Origin: Bryobacterales bacterium
Lineage (GTDB): Bacteria > Acidobacteriota > Terriglobia > Bryobacterales > Bryobacteraceae
Direction of reading: 5' to 3'
Length of the DNA: 64,000 nucleotides
Assembly: GCA_025350625.1 (NCBI GenBank)
Contig: JANXXL010000131.1
Coordinates: forward strand, 1-64,000
Shown one piece after another: positions 9,501 to 17,978 of the stretch. How positions within the stretch are numbered: the stretch's first letter is position 1; every line of letters starts with the position of its first letter. The notes beneath the pieces are model-generated. The model saw only the letters and a list, made by a program, of their open reading frames with translations. It was not told where the DNA came from and searched no databases. The position numbers and the translations under genes are program-made.

Positions 9501-9838
9501 GTGCTAAAACCGAATGCCTCCACAGTCATTTCGTAAGTGCCGGGTTCGAGATGGGGGGAGGCGTAGACGCCCCCGGCACCGGCGGTGACCACACGCTCCG
9601 CATCCGTGGCCACGTTTTTCAGGGTGACTCGCGCGTTGGGCACGGCGAGCTGCGAAGCGCTAGTGACGGTGCCGGAAATCGCCCCCTCGGGGACCTGGGC
9701 GTTCGCTCGACTGCAATAGAGAGTGGAACAAACCAACAGCCCAGCAAGTAAAAGAAAACTCTGCCGGTAAAGTTTTGATGCAACGCGTGAACTTGCGCGC
9801 TCTTCCGGCTCAGGCCAGTCACTGCGAACAACGATCAA
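6596..9838 (-). CDS. Oar-like TonB-dependent receptor with N-terminal carboxypeptidase-like regulatory domain
   Basis: About 1080 aa. After a signal segment (SFLLLAGLLVCSTLYCSRANA) comes a CarboxypepD_reg-like fold (GAISGTVTSASQLAVPNARV onward), then the plug domain (YRLDGISINDYSNGAPG, YPAEYGRTSGGVINAVTRSG, FHGDVYEFLRNSALDARNFF) and a large beta-barrel ending in the aromatic residue of FAMKLIW. Oar-type receptors are outer-membrane proteins abundant in Acidobacteria; ligand unknown. An ORF extends to an ATG at 9982, but I prefer the TTG at 9838, which has AGGAAGG five bases upstream. This ribosome site and TTG are duplicated in a 24-base tandem repeat (9837-9884), giving a second in-frame TTG at 9862. 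Divergent from the YncE-like genes. Confidence 0.9.
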   Translation of the reverse strand: MIVVRSDWPEPEERASSRVASKLYRQSFLLLAGLLVCSTLYCSRANAQVPEGAISGTVTSASQLAVPNARVTLKNVATDAERVVTAGAGGVYASPHLEPGTYEMTVEAFGFSTQRRTNIAVAVSAKLVVNVVMQEGDSSQVIGDAVSGNPESQASTATGGNVSASTVRDSPLNGRDWTQLAALEAGVTGIQTGGANAQRGFGAAISVSGARPDQNSYRLDGISINDYSNGAPGSVLGSNLGVDAVEQFSVLGSNYPAEYGRTSGGVINAVTRSGTSSFHGDVYEFLRNSALDARNFFDGRIPPFKRNQFGGSAGGPIQKGRTFFFADYEGLRQSLGVTRVDTVPSPTARKGQLSTGQVQVDPFVAQFLTAFYPLPNGPTLGNGDTGIFSFADQQVTTENYFTTKIDRKFSDHDTLAGTYLRDNSKQILPDAFDWLLSNVVSQRQLVTLLEQHILSPRLLNSARAGFNRAVAVNGGVSKVMNSNLTDLKFGYVPGEYVGWVQGVPGLTDFPGGVNRDLPNALSSSQTYTWNSFQGANDVSYTKGIHAVQFGVLVERMQDNIEASLAVNGGFRFASLANFLTNRPRIFEGVVPRPIPVVGIRETLFGAYVHDDIRVRRGLNLSLGVRYEMSTVPTEAHNRLANLLNLTDAQPHLGNPFFLNPTLHNFEPRVGVVWSPFPGDKTIVRSGFGIFDVLPLPYEFTLTIPNASPFSRQIYAESLPAGSFPLGAFQQFSGSSTVSRADFVEHAPKRNYVMQWNFNLERQLAKGLTATVGYVGSRGVHQPFRQDNFDMVLPTLTAAGYLFPPAATSKTLNPNYGRITGTLWQANSFYHALQAVVTKSLSHGVQFHGAYTWSKSIDTLSATVADDAFPNGLMNPLFFDQRTSRGLSDFDVGQNFVVNLTWQTPAPVTYSRLAAWALSGWQLGGIFKASSGQPFTPILGGDPLGMKLDETAEPPNWVFGPGCETLSNPGNPNHYIRTQCLAFPNPSNLRGNLGRNTVIGPGLANLDFSLFKNNRIRRISETFNVQLRAEFFNVFNRANFASPVDNRIVFEQNGSPTSGAGLITSTQTPAREIQFAMKLIW

Positions 9839-9884
9839 TTTTGCCTTCCTAAGCAAACCCAATTTTGCCTTCCTAAGCAAACCC
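9837..9884. repeat. Perfect 24-base tandem duplication carrying ribosome site and TTG start
   Basis: Two identical adjacent copies, 9837-9860 and 9861-9884. Read on the minus strand each copy contains AGGAAGG followed five bases later by TTG, in frame with the TonB receptor gene. The duplication keeps frame (24 = 8 codons), so translation could begin at either TTG or read through from an upstream ATG at 9982. It may be a replication-slippage product. Confidence 0.9.
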
Positions 9885-10076
9885 GTGGAGATCGCAGATG
9901 CAATCAGATTCTCGCGCAACCGCTCATTGTTACCCAAATTGACCGAAAACACAAGCGGAACATGAAAGTGAATGCTCTGCAACGAATCGCGTTTGTGCGA
10001 TCAGCTCGAACGGATGAAAACGGCGGTGGTTAGGAGTATACTCGCTTCTGCCAGACCAACATATTCTCGAGAAAAT

Positions 10077-11105
10077 ATGAAAACGCAATGGTCGCTGTTA
10101 TGGATCATGGAACTCTGTTTTGCACTCGGCCTGAGTGTTCATGGCCAGGATAAACCGCCCCTCAAGCTAATTCAAAAGATCCCACTGCCCCACGTCAAAG
10201 GGCGAATTGACCACATGGATGTGGACGTAAAGGGCAAGCGCCTGTTCATCGCAGGCTTAGAAAACGGCACGTTAGAGCTAGTGGATCTCAACGCCGGGAA
10301 ATGGGTGCGCAGCATCCCTGGCGTCAAGGCCCCTCAAGGAGTGGCCTACATTGCATCGCTAAATAAGGTATTCGTCGCCAATGAAAATGACGATACGCTC
10401 AAAGTTTTTCGCGGCGATACTCTCGATCTTCTCGCCACCATACGGCTGGACCTGGGCGCTAACCGAGTAATCTACGATCCGCACGCCAAAAAGCTGTATG
10501 TAGGTTACGGCGGCACATCCGCCAAGAAGGATCATGGAGAATTAGGAATCATCGACGCCGAAAACGGCAAGCATACGGGCGACATCGAAGTAGGAGTCCG
10601 CCCCGCCGAGATTCTGCTCGACAAATCCGGAAACACGCTTTTCGTCTTCGATTCAGTAGCGAATAAGATCCAGGTCATCGATACTCGCAAGCGCCAGATT
10701 CTCTCCACTTGGCCGGTGAGCGGCCAACGACCGGGCGACGGGGCGCTTGATGAAACCACCCACCGCCTGTTTATGGGGACCCGAACCCCGCCATTGATGA
10801 TCGTCATGGACTCGACCTCCGGGAAGGAAGTCGCAAAACTACCCACGGTTGAAGGCATGGATGGCGTCTATTTTGATGCGCAACATAAGCGCGTCTACGT
10901 TTCCGGCGGCAGAGGCTTTGATGTAGGCTCGGTGGTCGTCTACCAGCAGCACGACGCCGATCGCTACACACAAATCGGGGAAATTCCCACCGCGCCCGGC
11001 GCCGGCACGTCGTTTTGGTCGCCGGAATTTAATCGTCTTTACGTCGCTGCTCCTTCAAATGACAAAAGAGAAGCGGCAATACTCGTGTTTGAACCGCAGC
11101 CGTGA
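10077..11105 (+). CDS. Secreted YncE-like (YVTN-type) beta-propeller protein
   Basis: 342 aa from the ATG at 10077, which directly starts a signal peptide (MKTQWSLLWIMELCFALGLSVHG). The N-terminal signature LKLIQKIPLPHVKGRIDHMDVD is shared by the next two genes. Blades contain KGKRLFIAGL, NTLEVV/GTLELVDLNAGK and KVFVANENDDTLKVF-like units of the YncE/lactonase-type propeller, about seven per protein. First of three tandem paralogues on the plus strand, divergent from the Oar-like receptor. A TATACT hexamer at 10037-10042 could be a -10 element, without a convincing -35. Exported propeller is firm; ligand and role are unknown. Confidence 0.85.
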   Translation: MKTQWSLLWIMELCFALGLSVHGQDKPPLKLIQKIPLPHVKGRIDHMDVDVKGKRLFIAGLENGTLELVDLNAGKWVRSIPGVKAPQGVAYIASLNKVFVANENDDTLKVFRGDTLDLLATIRLDLGANRVIYDPHAKKLYVGYGGTSAKKDHGELGIIDAENGKHTGDIEVGVRPAEILLDKSGNTLFVFDSVANKIQVIDTRKRQILSTWPVSGQRPGDGALDETTHRLFMGTRTPPLMIVMDSTSGKEVAKLPTVEGMDGVYFDAQHKRVYVSGGRGFDVGSVVVYQQHDADRYTQIGEIPTAPGAGTSFWSPEFNRLYVAAPSNDKREAAILVFEPQP

Positions 11106-11144
11106 AGAACGCAAACTGACGGCTTACAACTGACTGGAGAAAAT

Positions 11145-12194
11145 ATGAAAATAGCTTCTGCAATGATAATGGCGCCGGTGGTGGCAGCGTTACTGAGCTC
11201 CTGCGCCACCGCGCCAACTACTTCCACCGCTTCCACCGCTGGAAACGCCCCGGCGGCCTCCCACGAAGTTGCGCCGCTGCAACTTATTCAGAAAATTCCA
11301 GTGCCGGGTGTCGCCGGCCGCATCGATCACTTCACCGCGTTCCCCAAGAAACGGCTCCTCATTTTCGCCGCGCTGGGCAATAACACGGTGGAGATTCTCA
11401 ATACCTTCCAGGCCAAGGTGGTCCAGAGCATCAAAGGGCTGGACGAACCTCAGGGCGTATTATACGTTCCTGAATTCGACAAGATCTTCGTCGCCAACGC
11501 AGGAAGCGGCAGAGTCAATGTTTATGACGGAAAGACTCTTGCGCTCCGCAAGAGTATCGAGTTCGGCGAAGAAGCCGACACCGATAACCTCCGCTGGGAT
11601 GAAGCCTCAAAACGGGTTTTCGTCGGAATCGTGGGCGGCATCGCCATGATCGACGCGGCCACCGACGCGCATGTTGAGCAAAATCTCAAAGGCAGCGGTG
11701 GTCACTCCGAGTCGTTCCAGTTGGAAAAGAAAGGCTCCCGCGTTTTCGTCAACGTGCCGGACGATGACGCTGCCGTTAATGTGATCGACCGGAAAACCGG
11801 TGCGCTCACGCAGTGGAAGCTGAATGGAGCCAAGGCAAATTATCCGATGGCGCTCAATGAGGACGATCACCGGCTCTTCGTGGTCACCCGAAGACCTCCG
11901 TTAGTGATCGTGCTCGATACCGAAACGGGCAAGGAGGTTGCCAGAGTGCCGGTGGGTGGATCGTGTGACGACGTGTTTTACGATGCGGACCGCAAGCGGA
12001 TTTACGCTATCGGCGGTGAAGGGTTTATCACTGTGGTCCAGCAGAATGACCCGAATCACTATACGGCAACCGCCAATCTTCCGACAAGCGTAGGAGTGCG
12101 CACCGGAACTTTCTTTGGGGTCAGCTTGTATGTCGGCGTGCCGGCCACCGGATTGGAACCGGCGCAAATCTGGAACTATGCTGTGCCTGAATAA
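11145..12194 (+). CDS. Lipoprotein YncE-like beta-propeller protein
   Basis: 349 aa, ATG at 11145 behind CTGGAGAAAAT. The leader MKIASAMIMAPVVAALLSSC ends in a lipobox (LLSSC), followed by a Thr/Ser/Ala-rich linker, so this copy is probably membrane-anchored while its two neighbours are soluble exported forms. The propeller begins with LQLIQKIPVPGVAGRIDHF and continues with units such as KIFVANAGSGRVNVYDGKTL and HRLFVVTRRPPLVIVLDTETGKEV. It is the second of three tandem paralogues, 39 bases after the first and 12 before the third. The different anchoring of one copy suggests division of labour between compartments; that is inference. Confidence 0.85.
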   Translation: MKIASAMIMAPVVAALLSSCATAPTTSTASTAGNAPAASHEVAPLQLIQKIPVPGVAGRIDHFTAFPKKRLLIFAALGNNTVEILNTFQAKVVQSIKGLDEPQGVLYVPEFDKIFVANAGSGRVNVYDGKTLALRKSIEFGEEADTDNLRWDEASKRVFVGIVGGIAMIDAATDAHVEQNLKGSGGHSESFQLEKKGSRVFVNVPDDDAAVNVIDRKTGALTQWKLNGAKANYPMALNEDDHRLFVVTRRPPLVIVLDTETGKEVARVPVGGSCDDVFYDADRKRIYAIGGEGFITVVQQNDPNHYTATANLPTSVGVRTGTFFGVSLYVGVPATGLEPAQIWNYAVPE

Positions 12195-12206
12195 AAGAGC
12201 GCAACC

Positions 12207-13235
12207 ATGCCGCGCGTAAAAATGCTCCTCGCAATCTGCTGCTCTGCGGTATTCGCGATGCAAGCGGCCGCGCAGCCGAGTGCGCCTCTTCGACTGGTTC
12301 AAACTATTCCCATGCCGGGTGTCCACGGGCGCATGGATCACCTCGGTGTGGACGTTAAAGGCCAGCGCCTGTTCGCCGCCGCACTGGGCGAAAATCAAAA
12401 CACGGTCGAGGTCATCGACCTCAAGGCCGGTAAGAGGACCTTCAGCATTCCGGGGCAAAGCACGCCACAGGGCGTATTCTATTCTGCTGAATTCAACAAA
12501 CTGTTCGTCGCCAACGGCGCCGATGGCACCTGCAAGATTTTTCGCGGGGACGACTTCAAGCCGATTGAAAGCTTGGCCCTGGGCACAAACGCGAATCACG
12601 TGGGGTATGACCCGGCGAGCAAGTATTTGTATGTCGGCATTGGCATCCCCGATTCAAAAGCCGGGGCTCTGGCCATTATCGACACGCGCACCAATAAACA
12701 CATTGGGGACATCCAGACCGATGTCCACCCCGGGGGCATCAAGTTCGAGAAATCGGGCTCGCGGATTTTCGTGACGCTAACCGGAGTTCCGAAGCTGGGC
12801 GTGGCGGACCGCAAGAAGCGCGTACAAATGACCACCTGGCCGGTGATAGGGGTCGAGGGGAATGTCGCGCTGGCGTTCGATGAGAGCCATCACCGCCTTT
12901 TCGACGGCAGCCGCAACCCGCCGATGCTGACCATTCTCGATACCGATTCCGGGAAACAAATTGCCCAGCTCGAAGGCGTCGGCGGTATCGATGACCTGTG
13001 GTATGACGCATCGCGGAAGCGCATCTACGCCTCCGGAGGAAGGGGCTCCGAAGCGGGCTTCGTTTACGTTTATCAGCAGAAAGACGCCGACCATTATGAG
13101 CTAATCGCAAAAATTCCTACGCGGGGCAACGCGCAAACGTCAATTTGGGTTCCGCAACTCAAGCGCTTGTACGTGTCAGCTTCGGGTAATGAAAAGGAAG
13201 ACGCAGCGATATTGGTCCTCGAGCCGCAGCCCTAA
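12207..13235 (+). CDS. Secreted YncE-like beta-propeller protein
   Basis: 342 aa. The leader MPRVKMLLAICCSAVFAMQAAA is a cleavable signal peptide with cysteines in the hydrophobic core and no lipobox at its end. The propeller opens with LRLVQTIPMPGVHGRMDHLGVD, the signature of the trio, and repeats units like GQRLFAAALGENQNTVEVIDL and HRLFDGSRNPPMLTILDTDSGK. Closest in layout to the first copy (same length, same C-terminal strand ending DAAILVLEPQP versus EAAILVFEPQP). Third and last gene of the tandem set; the next gene, trpS, is convergent 8 bases away. Function unknown. Confidence 0.85.
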   Translation: MPRVKMLLAICCSAVFAMQAAAQPSAPLRLVQTIPMPGVHGRMDHLGVDVKGQRLFAAALGENQNTVEVIDLKAGKRTFSIPGQSTPQGVFYSAEFNKLFVANGADGTCKIFRGDDFKPIESLALGTNANHVGYDPASKYLYVGIGIPDSKAGALAIIDTRTNKHIGDIQTDVHPGGIKFEKSGSRIFVTLTGVPKLGVADRKKRVQMTTWPVIGVEGNVALAFDESHHRLFDGSRNPPMLTILDTDSGKQIAQLEGVGGIDDLWYDASRKRIYASGGRGSEAGFVYVYQQKDADHYELIAKIPTRGNAQTSIWVPQLKRLYVSASGNEKEDAAILVLEPQP

Positions 13236-13243
13236 GGTGCACT

Positions 13244-14245
13244 TCACGAGTCGCTGTATAGCCCCATCGCCTTCTTCACCTTATTCACGGTGTCCTGAGC
13301 GATGGGCGTGATGCGCTCGGCGCCATTGGCGAGTACTCGCGCGATGAAGCCCCGGTCTGCCATGATCTCCTGGTAGCGTGTCTGAATGGGTTCGAGCGCG
13401 CTAATCACCGCCTCCGCCACCTGCTTCTTCAGATCTCCGTAGCGCATCCCCGTAAAGTGCGCCTGCGTGTTGTCGTCGCTCCAGCCAGTGAAAGCCTGGA
13501 AGATAGTCAGCAGATTGCGCACCCCGGGCCCGGGATGACCCGCGGGGGAGTCAAACTCCACAGCCGGATTCGAATCCGTCGTGGCGCGTAGTATCTTTTT
13601 GCGAATCACGGCAGGCGGATCCAGCAGGCTCACGGCATGGCCGCTGCCCGTTTCCGATTTGCTCATCTTTTTTTGCGGATCGTCGAGTCCCATGATGCGC
13701 GCGCCTACGGTGGGCAGATGCGTGGCCGGCATGGTGAAGGTTTCGCCGTAAAGCGAATTGAATCGCTGCGCTATGTCGCGCGCCAGCTCCAGATGCTGCG
13801 ATTGATCGTCGCCCACCGGCACGATTGCGGCCTGATACAGCAAAATATCGGCAGCCATCAATACCGGATACTGCAGGATGCCATCGCCGATGGTTTCCTG
13901 CGCCTGGGACTTGGCTTTGAATTGCGTCATGCGCTCCAGCCAGCCTAGAGGCGTGACGCAGGTCAGCATCCACGCCAATTCGGCATGCTGGGGGATGGCC
14001 GATTGCACCACCAGCGATGAATGCAGCGGGTCGATGCCGATCGCGAGCAGCATCCCGGCCAGCTCTTCGATCTTCGCGCGCAGCTCGGCCGGCTGCTGGT
14101 AGACCGTTACCGCGTGCAGATCCACGATACAGTAGATACTGTCGTAGTCATACTGGATCTTGGCCCAGTTCTTCAGCGCGCCAAGATAATTTCCGATATG
14201 CGGGCTGCCGGTGGGCTGGATGCCGGAGAGGACTCTTGCTTTCAT
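13244..14245 (-). CDS. trpS: Tryptophanyl-tRNA synthetase
   Basis: 333 aa, the usual bacterial TrpS length. The class I signature is GSPHIGNYLG near the N-terminus and the KMSKS loop is KKMSKSETGSGHAV at about residue 195; the LLYQAAIVPVGDDQSQHLELARDIA segment is the conserved Trp/ATP pocket region. It charges tRNA-Trp in the cytoplasm. ATG at 14245 begins the conserved MKARVLSGIQPTG. It is convergent with the YncE genes and divergent from the rRNA methyltransferase, whose start lies about 35 bases away. Confidence 0.97.
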   Translation of the reverse strand: MKARVLSGIQPTGSPHIGNYLGALKNWAKIQYDYDSIYCIVDLHAVTVYQQPAELRAKIEELAGMLLAIGIDPLHSSLVVQSAIPQHAELAWMLTCVTPLGWLERMTQFKAKSQAQETIGDGILQYPVLMAADILLYQAAIVPVGDDQSQHLELARDIAQRFNSLYGETFTMPATHLPTVGARIMGLDDPQKKMSKSETGSGHAVSLLDPPAVIRKKILRATTDSNPAVEFDSPAGHPGPGVRNLLTIFQAFTGWSDDNTQAHFTGMRYGDLKKQVAEAVISALEPIQTRYQEIMADRGFIARVLANGAERITPIAQDTVNKVKKAMGLYSDS

Positions 14246-14278
14246 TCGGGTTCGGGGAGAACTTCTATCGTAAACGAT

Positions 14279-15454
14279 GTGTCCGCGCCGGTGGCGAACT
14301 CAGTAATCATTGAAAAGTGGGTGTACGGGGGGGAAGCACTGGCGCGTCTTGACGGCCGCGTGGTGCTGGCTCCCTTCGTTCTGCCCGGAGAAACCGTGCG
14401 TCTGGAGGCAGACGATGGAATCCACGCGCGCCTGGCCGAGGTGTTGACCCCTTCGCCCGAGCGCGTCGCGGCGCCCTGTCCTCTGTTCACGCGCTGCGGC
14501 GGTTGCCATTATCAGCACGCGCCCTATGATTTTCAACTCGCGCGCAAGGTTGAAATTTTGCGCGAGCAGTTGCGCCGAGTAGGCAAGATCGAATACACCG
14601 GTGAAATCGAAACTATCAGCGGCCCGCCGTTGGGATATCGCAACCGCGCGCAATTTCACATCGCGGACGGGAGCATCGGCTACCTTGCGGCGCGCTCGCA
14701 TACGCTGGTACCGGTCACGGGCGAATGCCCCGTCTCCTCGCCTCGCTTGAATCAGGCGCTGGCTGAAATGCGCGGCCGGCTAAGCGACCCGCGCTTCCCG
14801 CGCTTCGTCCATTCGCTCGAAATTTTCACCAATGAAACTGAGGTGCAGGTCAACGCGCTTGAAACCGACCGTCCCGTTGCCCGATCTTTTTACGACTGGT
14901 GTGGATCGACCGTTGCTATCGATTACGCCACATCGTTCGGCACGTTCCGCGTCAGTCCGCGGTCGTTCTTCCAGATAAATCGCTTCCTGATCGAGCCGTT
15001 GGTGGATGCAGCTCTCTACCAAGCCGAAGGCAAAACAGCCCTGGACTTGTATGCCGGCGTGGGTTTATTTGCCGTGCCGCTGGCTCGCCGCTTTGAGAAT
15101 GTGATCGCCGTTGAGTCGAGTGTCACTGCTGCGCGCGATCTCGAAGTAAACGCGGCCCATGCCGAAGTCCACCTCGAAACCGAGCGTGCCCGCGTCGAAG
15201 ATTTCCTGCGCACCTTAGCCGAGACCCCGGACTTCGTTCTTGCCGATCCGCCGCGCGCCGGACTCGATAAGGCAGTAGTCGCGCAACTGGAGCGCCTGGC
15301 TCCTCCGCGCATAACTCTCGTGTCGTGCGACCCCGCTACGCTCGCCCGGGACCTGGCCGGGCTCACCAGTTACCGTATCGAACGCCTCACGCTGGTCGAT
15401 TTATTCCCGCAAACCTATCACCTGGAAACCGTCGCACAATTGGTCCGCGCCTAG
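14279..15454 (+). CDS. rlmD: 23S rRNA (uracil-5-)-methyltransferase, RumA/RlmD type
   Basis: About 391 aa from the GTG at 14279; a GTG at 14291 is also possible and an upstream ATG would overlap trpS. An N-terminal TRAM domain (VIIEKWVYGGEALARLDGRVV) is followed by the iron-sulfur motif CPLFTRCGGC (Cys67, Cys73, Cys76) with a fourth Cys in TGECPV, a SAM site ALDLYAGVGLFAVPLA, and the catalytic Cys and Glu in LVSCDPATLARDL and YHLETVAQL. These are RumA/TrmA-family features; the cluster favours RumA/RlmD over TrmA. The exact uridine target (U1939 or U747 equivalent) cannot be read from sequence. Its 3' end overlaps the convergent TolC-like gene by 4 bases. Confidence 0.88.
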   Translation: MSAPVANSVIIEKWVYGGEALARLDGRVVLAPFVLPGETVRLEADDGIHARLAEVLTPSPERVAAPCPLFTRCGGCHYQHAPYDFQLARKVEILREQLRRVGKIEYTGEIETISGPPLGYRNRAQFHIADGSIGYLAARSHTLVPVTGECPVSSPRLNQALAEMRGRLSDPRFPRFVHSLEIFTNETEVQVNALETDRPVARSFYDWCGSTVAIDYATSFGTFRVSPRSFFQINRFLIEPLVDAALYQAEGKTALDLYAGVGLFAVPLARRFENVIAVESSVTAARDLEVNAAHAEVHLETERARVEDFLRTLAETPDFVLADPPRAGLDKAVVAQLERLAPPRITLVSCDPATLARDLAGLTSYRIERLTLVDLFPQTYHLETVAQLVRA

Positions 15455-16740
15455 CGCAACGCCGCTTCGAGCGTGCCCGTCTGCCGGAGCACATTTAAGC
15501 GGGCTACTTCGGCAGCGTGCTGCGCCTCATAATACGCCAGCCACTTTTCGTTTTCAGTCGCGCGCAGCGCTTCCACTTTGGCGAGCGGCAGGCGGCCCTC
15601 ATCCATCTGCGCCAGGTCGATGGTGAGTTCCTCGCGAGTCACATCCAAGTCCGCGCGTGCGACCTCGCGAGCCGCTTCGGACCGCCGCAGGTTCTGGTAG
15701 GCGATCCGCAAATCCGAAGTAATGCGCGCGCGCGTGCGGCCCACCTCCACTCTTAGCTTGGCGATATCCACTTCGCTCTCTGCCGATTGCGCCGAGGCGG
15801 CCCGTCCGACGAGTAGAGGGATTTCGATGGACGCTCCCACCTGCGCATTGTTGCGTTGGAACTTGGCGAAATAATCCTGGTAATTGTACTTCGCAAACAG
15901 CGAGTATTGCGCCACCAGGTTCACCTTCGGCAGACGCTCGGCATGATAGCTTTTGATTTCGAGCAGCTTTGCCTGCATGCTGGATTGCAGCCGCTTCAAT
16001 TCGTTGCTGCCTTCAAGCGCCTGTTCGATGGACGCCTCCTCCGATACCGGCACCACCAGCGGAGAACGGTCTTCGGGACTCACTCGCGCGCGATCGTCCG
16101 GTCCGAACCCCAGCGCCAGCGCCAGCGAGCTTTCAGCAGTCATCAAGTCCTGCGATAAGGTGTCGACGTGCTGGTTGGCTTTGAGAACCGCCAGATTCGC
16201 CTTCTTCGATTCAATCGCCAGCTCGCGCCCCTCGGCCACTCGCTGCTCCATCAATTCCCGCACCCGGGCCAGGTTTTCGCCTTGCCGGCGCGCTGCGTCC
16301 AGGCTGCGCGCCGCCTGTTCGGCGTCGAGGTAGAGAGACGCCACCCGGTAGATCACTTCGTCTTGTCGCTTGGCCACGTCCATGCCGGCTCCGCGAAGTT
16401 CCTCGTTGGCCTGCGCCACCAAATAGTTTTGGGGGCGGTTAAAAAGAGCCATCTGGGTTCGAGCTTGCACAATGGAAGGAGCGCTACCCTCGATACTGTT
16501 AGGGAACCCTCTGGTCCACGCCGCGCCGCTGCCGGCGAAAACCTTGGGGATGAAGGGATCGCGCATCACGGTCACTTGCTGGCGGGCCTTTTGCTGGTCT
16601 AGACGAGCCAGCAGCAGATCCGGGTTCTGTGCGAGAGCCTGATCGAGCGCCTGGCGCAACGTCAGCGTCCGCACTTCACCGTAGAGCGGCAACACCGGCA
16701 CGCACAGACTCAAAAACAGCACGAACGAGGGGAGTTTCAT
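15451..16740 (-). CDS. TolC-like outer-membrane efflux protein
   Basis: 429 aa with signal peptide MKLPSFVLFLSLCVPVLPLYG. Two long helical repeats with the OEP pattern (LRQALDQALAQNPDLLLARLDQQKARQQV; later ALRATENEKWLAYYEAQHAAEVARLNVLRQTGTLEA) are typical of TolC-family trimers that form the periplasmic tunnel of efflux pumps and type I secretion systems. It is the last gene of a minus-strand run TPR protein, MacB-like permease, TolC, suggesting a common export machine, but no periplasmic adaptor or ATPase gene is nearby. Confidence 0.88.
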   Translation of the reverse strand: MKLPSFVLFLSLCVPVLPLYGEVRTLTLRQALDQALAQNPDLLLARLDQQKARQQVTVMRDPFIPKVFAGSGAAWTRGFPNSIEGSAPSIVQARTQMALFNRPQNYLVAQANEELRGAGMDVAKRQDEVIYRVASLYLDAEQAARSLDAARRQGENLARVRELMEQRVAEGRELAIESKKANLAVLKANQHVDTLSQDLMTAESSLALALGFGPDDRARVSPEDRSPLVVPVSEEASIEQALEGSNELKRLQSSMQAKLLEIKSYHAERLPKVNLVAQYSLFAKYNYQDYFAKFQRNNAQVGASIEIPLLVGRAASAQSAESEVDIAKLRVEVGRTRARITSDLRIAYQNLRRSEAAREVARADLDVTREELTIDLAQMDEGRLPLAKVEALRATENEKWLAYYEAQHAAEVARLNVLRQTGTLEAALR

Positions 16741-16769
16741 ACTCCATCAGTGTAGCCACCCGCAATACC

Positions 16770-17978
16770 CTATTCGTAGCGCAGCGCTTCCGTGGGGTTC
16801 AGCCGCGATGCGCGGCTCGCAGGCAGCATCCCGAACGCGAGTCCCACGATGAGCGAAACCGTAAACGCCACGGCAATCGACAGCGGAGAGATCGGGATCG
16901 CGAAGTCATCGGTGAAGAAGCGCACGCTGAGCGGGATCGCCACGCCGATCAGAATCCCCGCCACGCCGCCCGCCATACTGATGATCACCGCTTCAGCGAG
17001 GAACTGTTCCAGCACGTCGCGCCTCGCGGCACCCACGGCCATCCGCAGCCCGATCTCGCGCGTCCGCTCCGTCACCGTCACCAGCATGATGTTCATAATC
17101 CCTATACCTGAAATTATCAGCGCCAGAGCCGAAACCAACATAAGCACCACGGTGAGTACAGTAGCGATACGCCGTGCCGCATCGAGAATCGCCGCCAGAT
17201 TGTCGACGCGGTATTTGGCGCCCGCGCGATGCCGCGATTCAAGAATAGTCTTGACGATGCTGGTGATTGCAGGCACCTCCGACGCGCTCCGCGCCTGTAC
17301 ATACAACGGGTCAATGCGCTCGATCGGCGCGAAGTAACGCAATACCGTGATCGGAATCAGCACGTTCTCGCCCGAAAGTTCCGACAGGCCGAAGCTCTCG
17401 GTCTTCTCTTTGAAAGTGCCGATAACCGCGAATTGCAGCCCGTGCAGCTTCACAGTCTGCCCCACCGCCGCGCTCTGGCTCCCGAAGAGCCTCCGCGCCA
17501 GCCGCTCCATCAGCAGGGCCACGCGGTGCCGCTGGCTCACGTCGGACATGTCGAAGAACCGGCCCGCCAGCAGATCCAGATTCCGCACCTGCGGGTAATA
17601 TTGATCGGACCCGATGATGGCCACGTCTTCTTCTCCGCCCTGGACGCGAATGCGGTCGAAGCTGTTCATCACGCCGGTCGCGGCCACTACGCGCGAGCCC
17701 AGTTGATCGCGCACGGCATCGACGTCGGCGATTTTTACGTAATCCGCCGCCGCAGCCGCGCCCGTGGCGTTGTTCCCAGCCTCATACTGCGCGTAAATAA
17801 GGTTCGATCCAATGCGCTGGATCTGATCCAGAATATAGTCGCGGCTGGTGAGCGAAATGGTGACCACCAGGATCACGGAAGCGTTGCCGATCACCAGTCC
17901 CAGCGCGGTGAGGAAGGCTCGAAATTTGTTGGCTTGGAGCGCCTGAAAGCTGAAGCGAAGCGCTTCGCCGTGGAACAT
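16770..17978 (-). CDS. MacB/FtsX-type ABC transporter permease
   Basis: 402 aa. One transmembrane segment near residues 20-40 (FLTALGLVIGNASVILVVTISL), a large periplasmic MacB_PCD-like domain, then three C-terminal segments (about 275-395) with ERTREIGLRMAVGAARRDVLEQFLAEA and RLNPTEALRYE, the hallmark end of MacB/LolC-type permeases. The ATPase domain is absent from this protein and from its neighbours. Its ATG overlaps the TGA of the TPR gene by one base (TGATG), so the two are translationally coupled. Likely part of an efflux or lipoprotein-type mechanotransmission complex with the downstream TolC. Confidence 0.9.
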   Translation of the reverse strand: MFHGEALRFSFQALQANKFRAFLTALGLVIGNASVILVVTISLTSRDYILDQIQRIGSNLIYAQYEAGNNATGAAAAADYVKIADVDAVRDQLGSRVVAATGVMNSFDRIRVQGGEEDVAIIGSDQYYPQVRNLDLLAGRFFDMSDVSQRHRVALLMERLARRLFGSQSAAVGQTVKLHGLQFAVIGTFKEKTESFGLSELSGENVLIPITVLRYFAPIERIDPLYVQARSASEVPAITSIVKTILESRHRAGAKYRVDNLAAILDAARRIATVLTVVLMLVSALALIISGIGIMNIMLVTVTERTREIGLRMAVGAARRDVLEQFLAEAVIISMAGGVAGILIGVAIPLSVRFFTDDFAIPISPLSIAVAFTVSLIVGLAFGMLPASRASRLNPTEALRYE

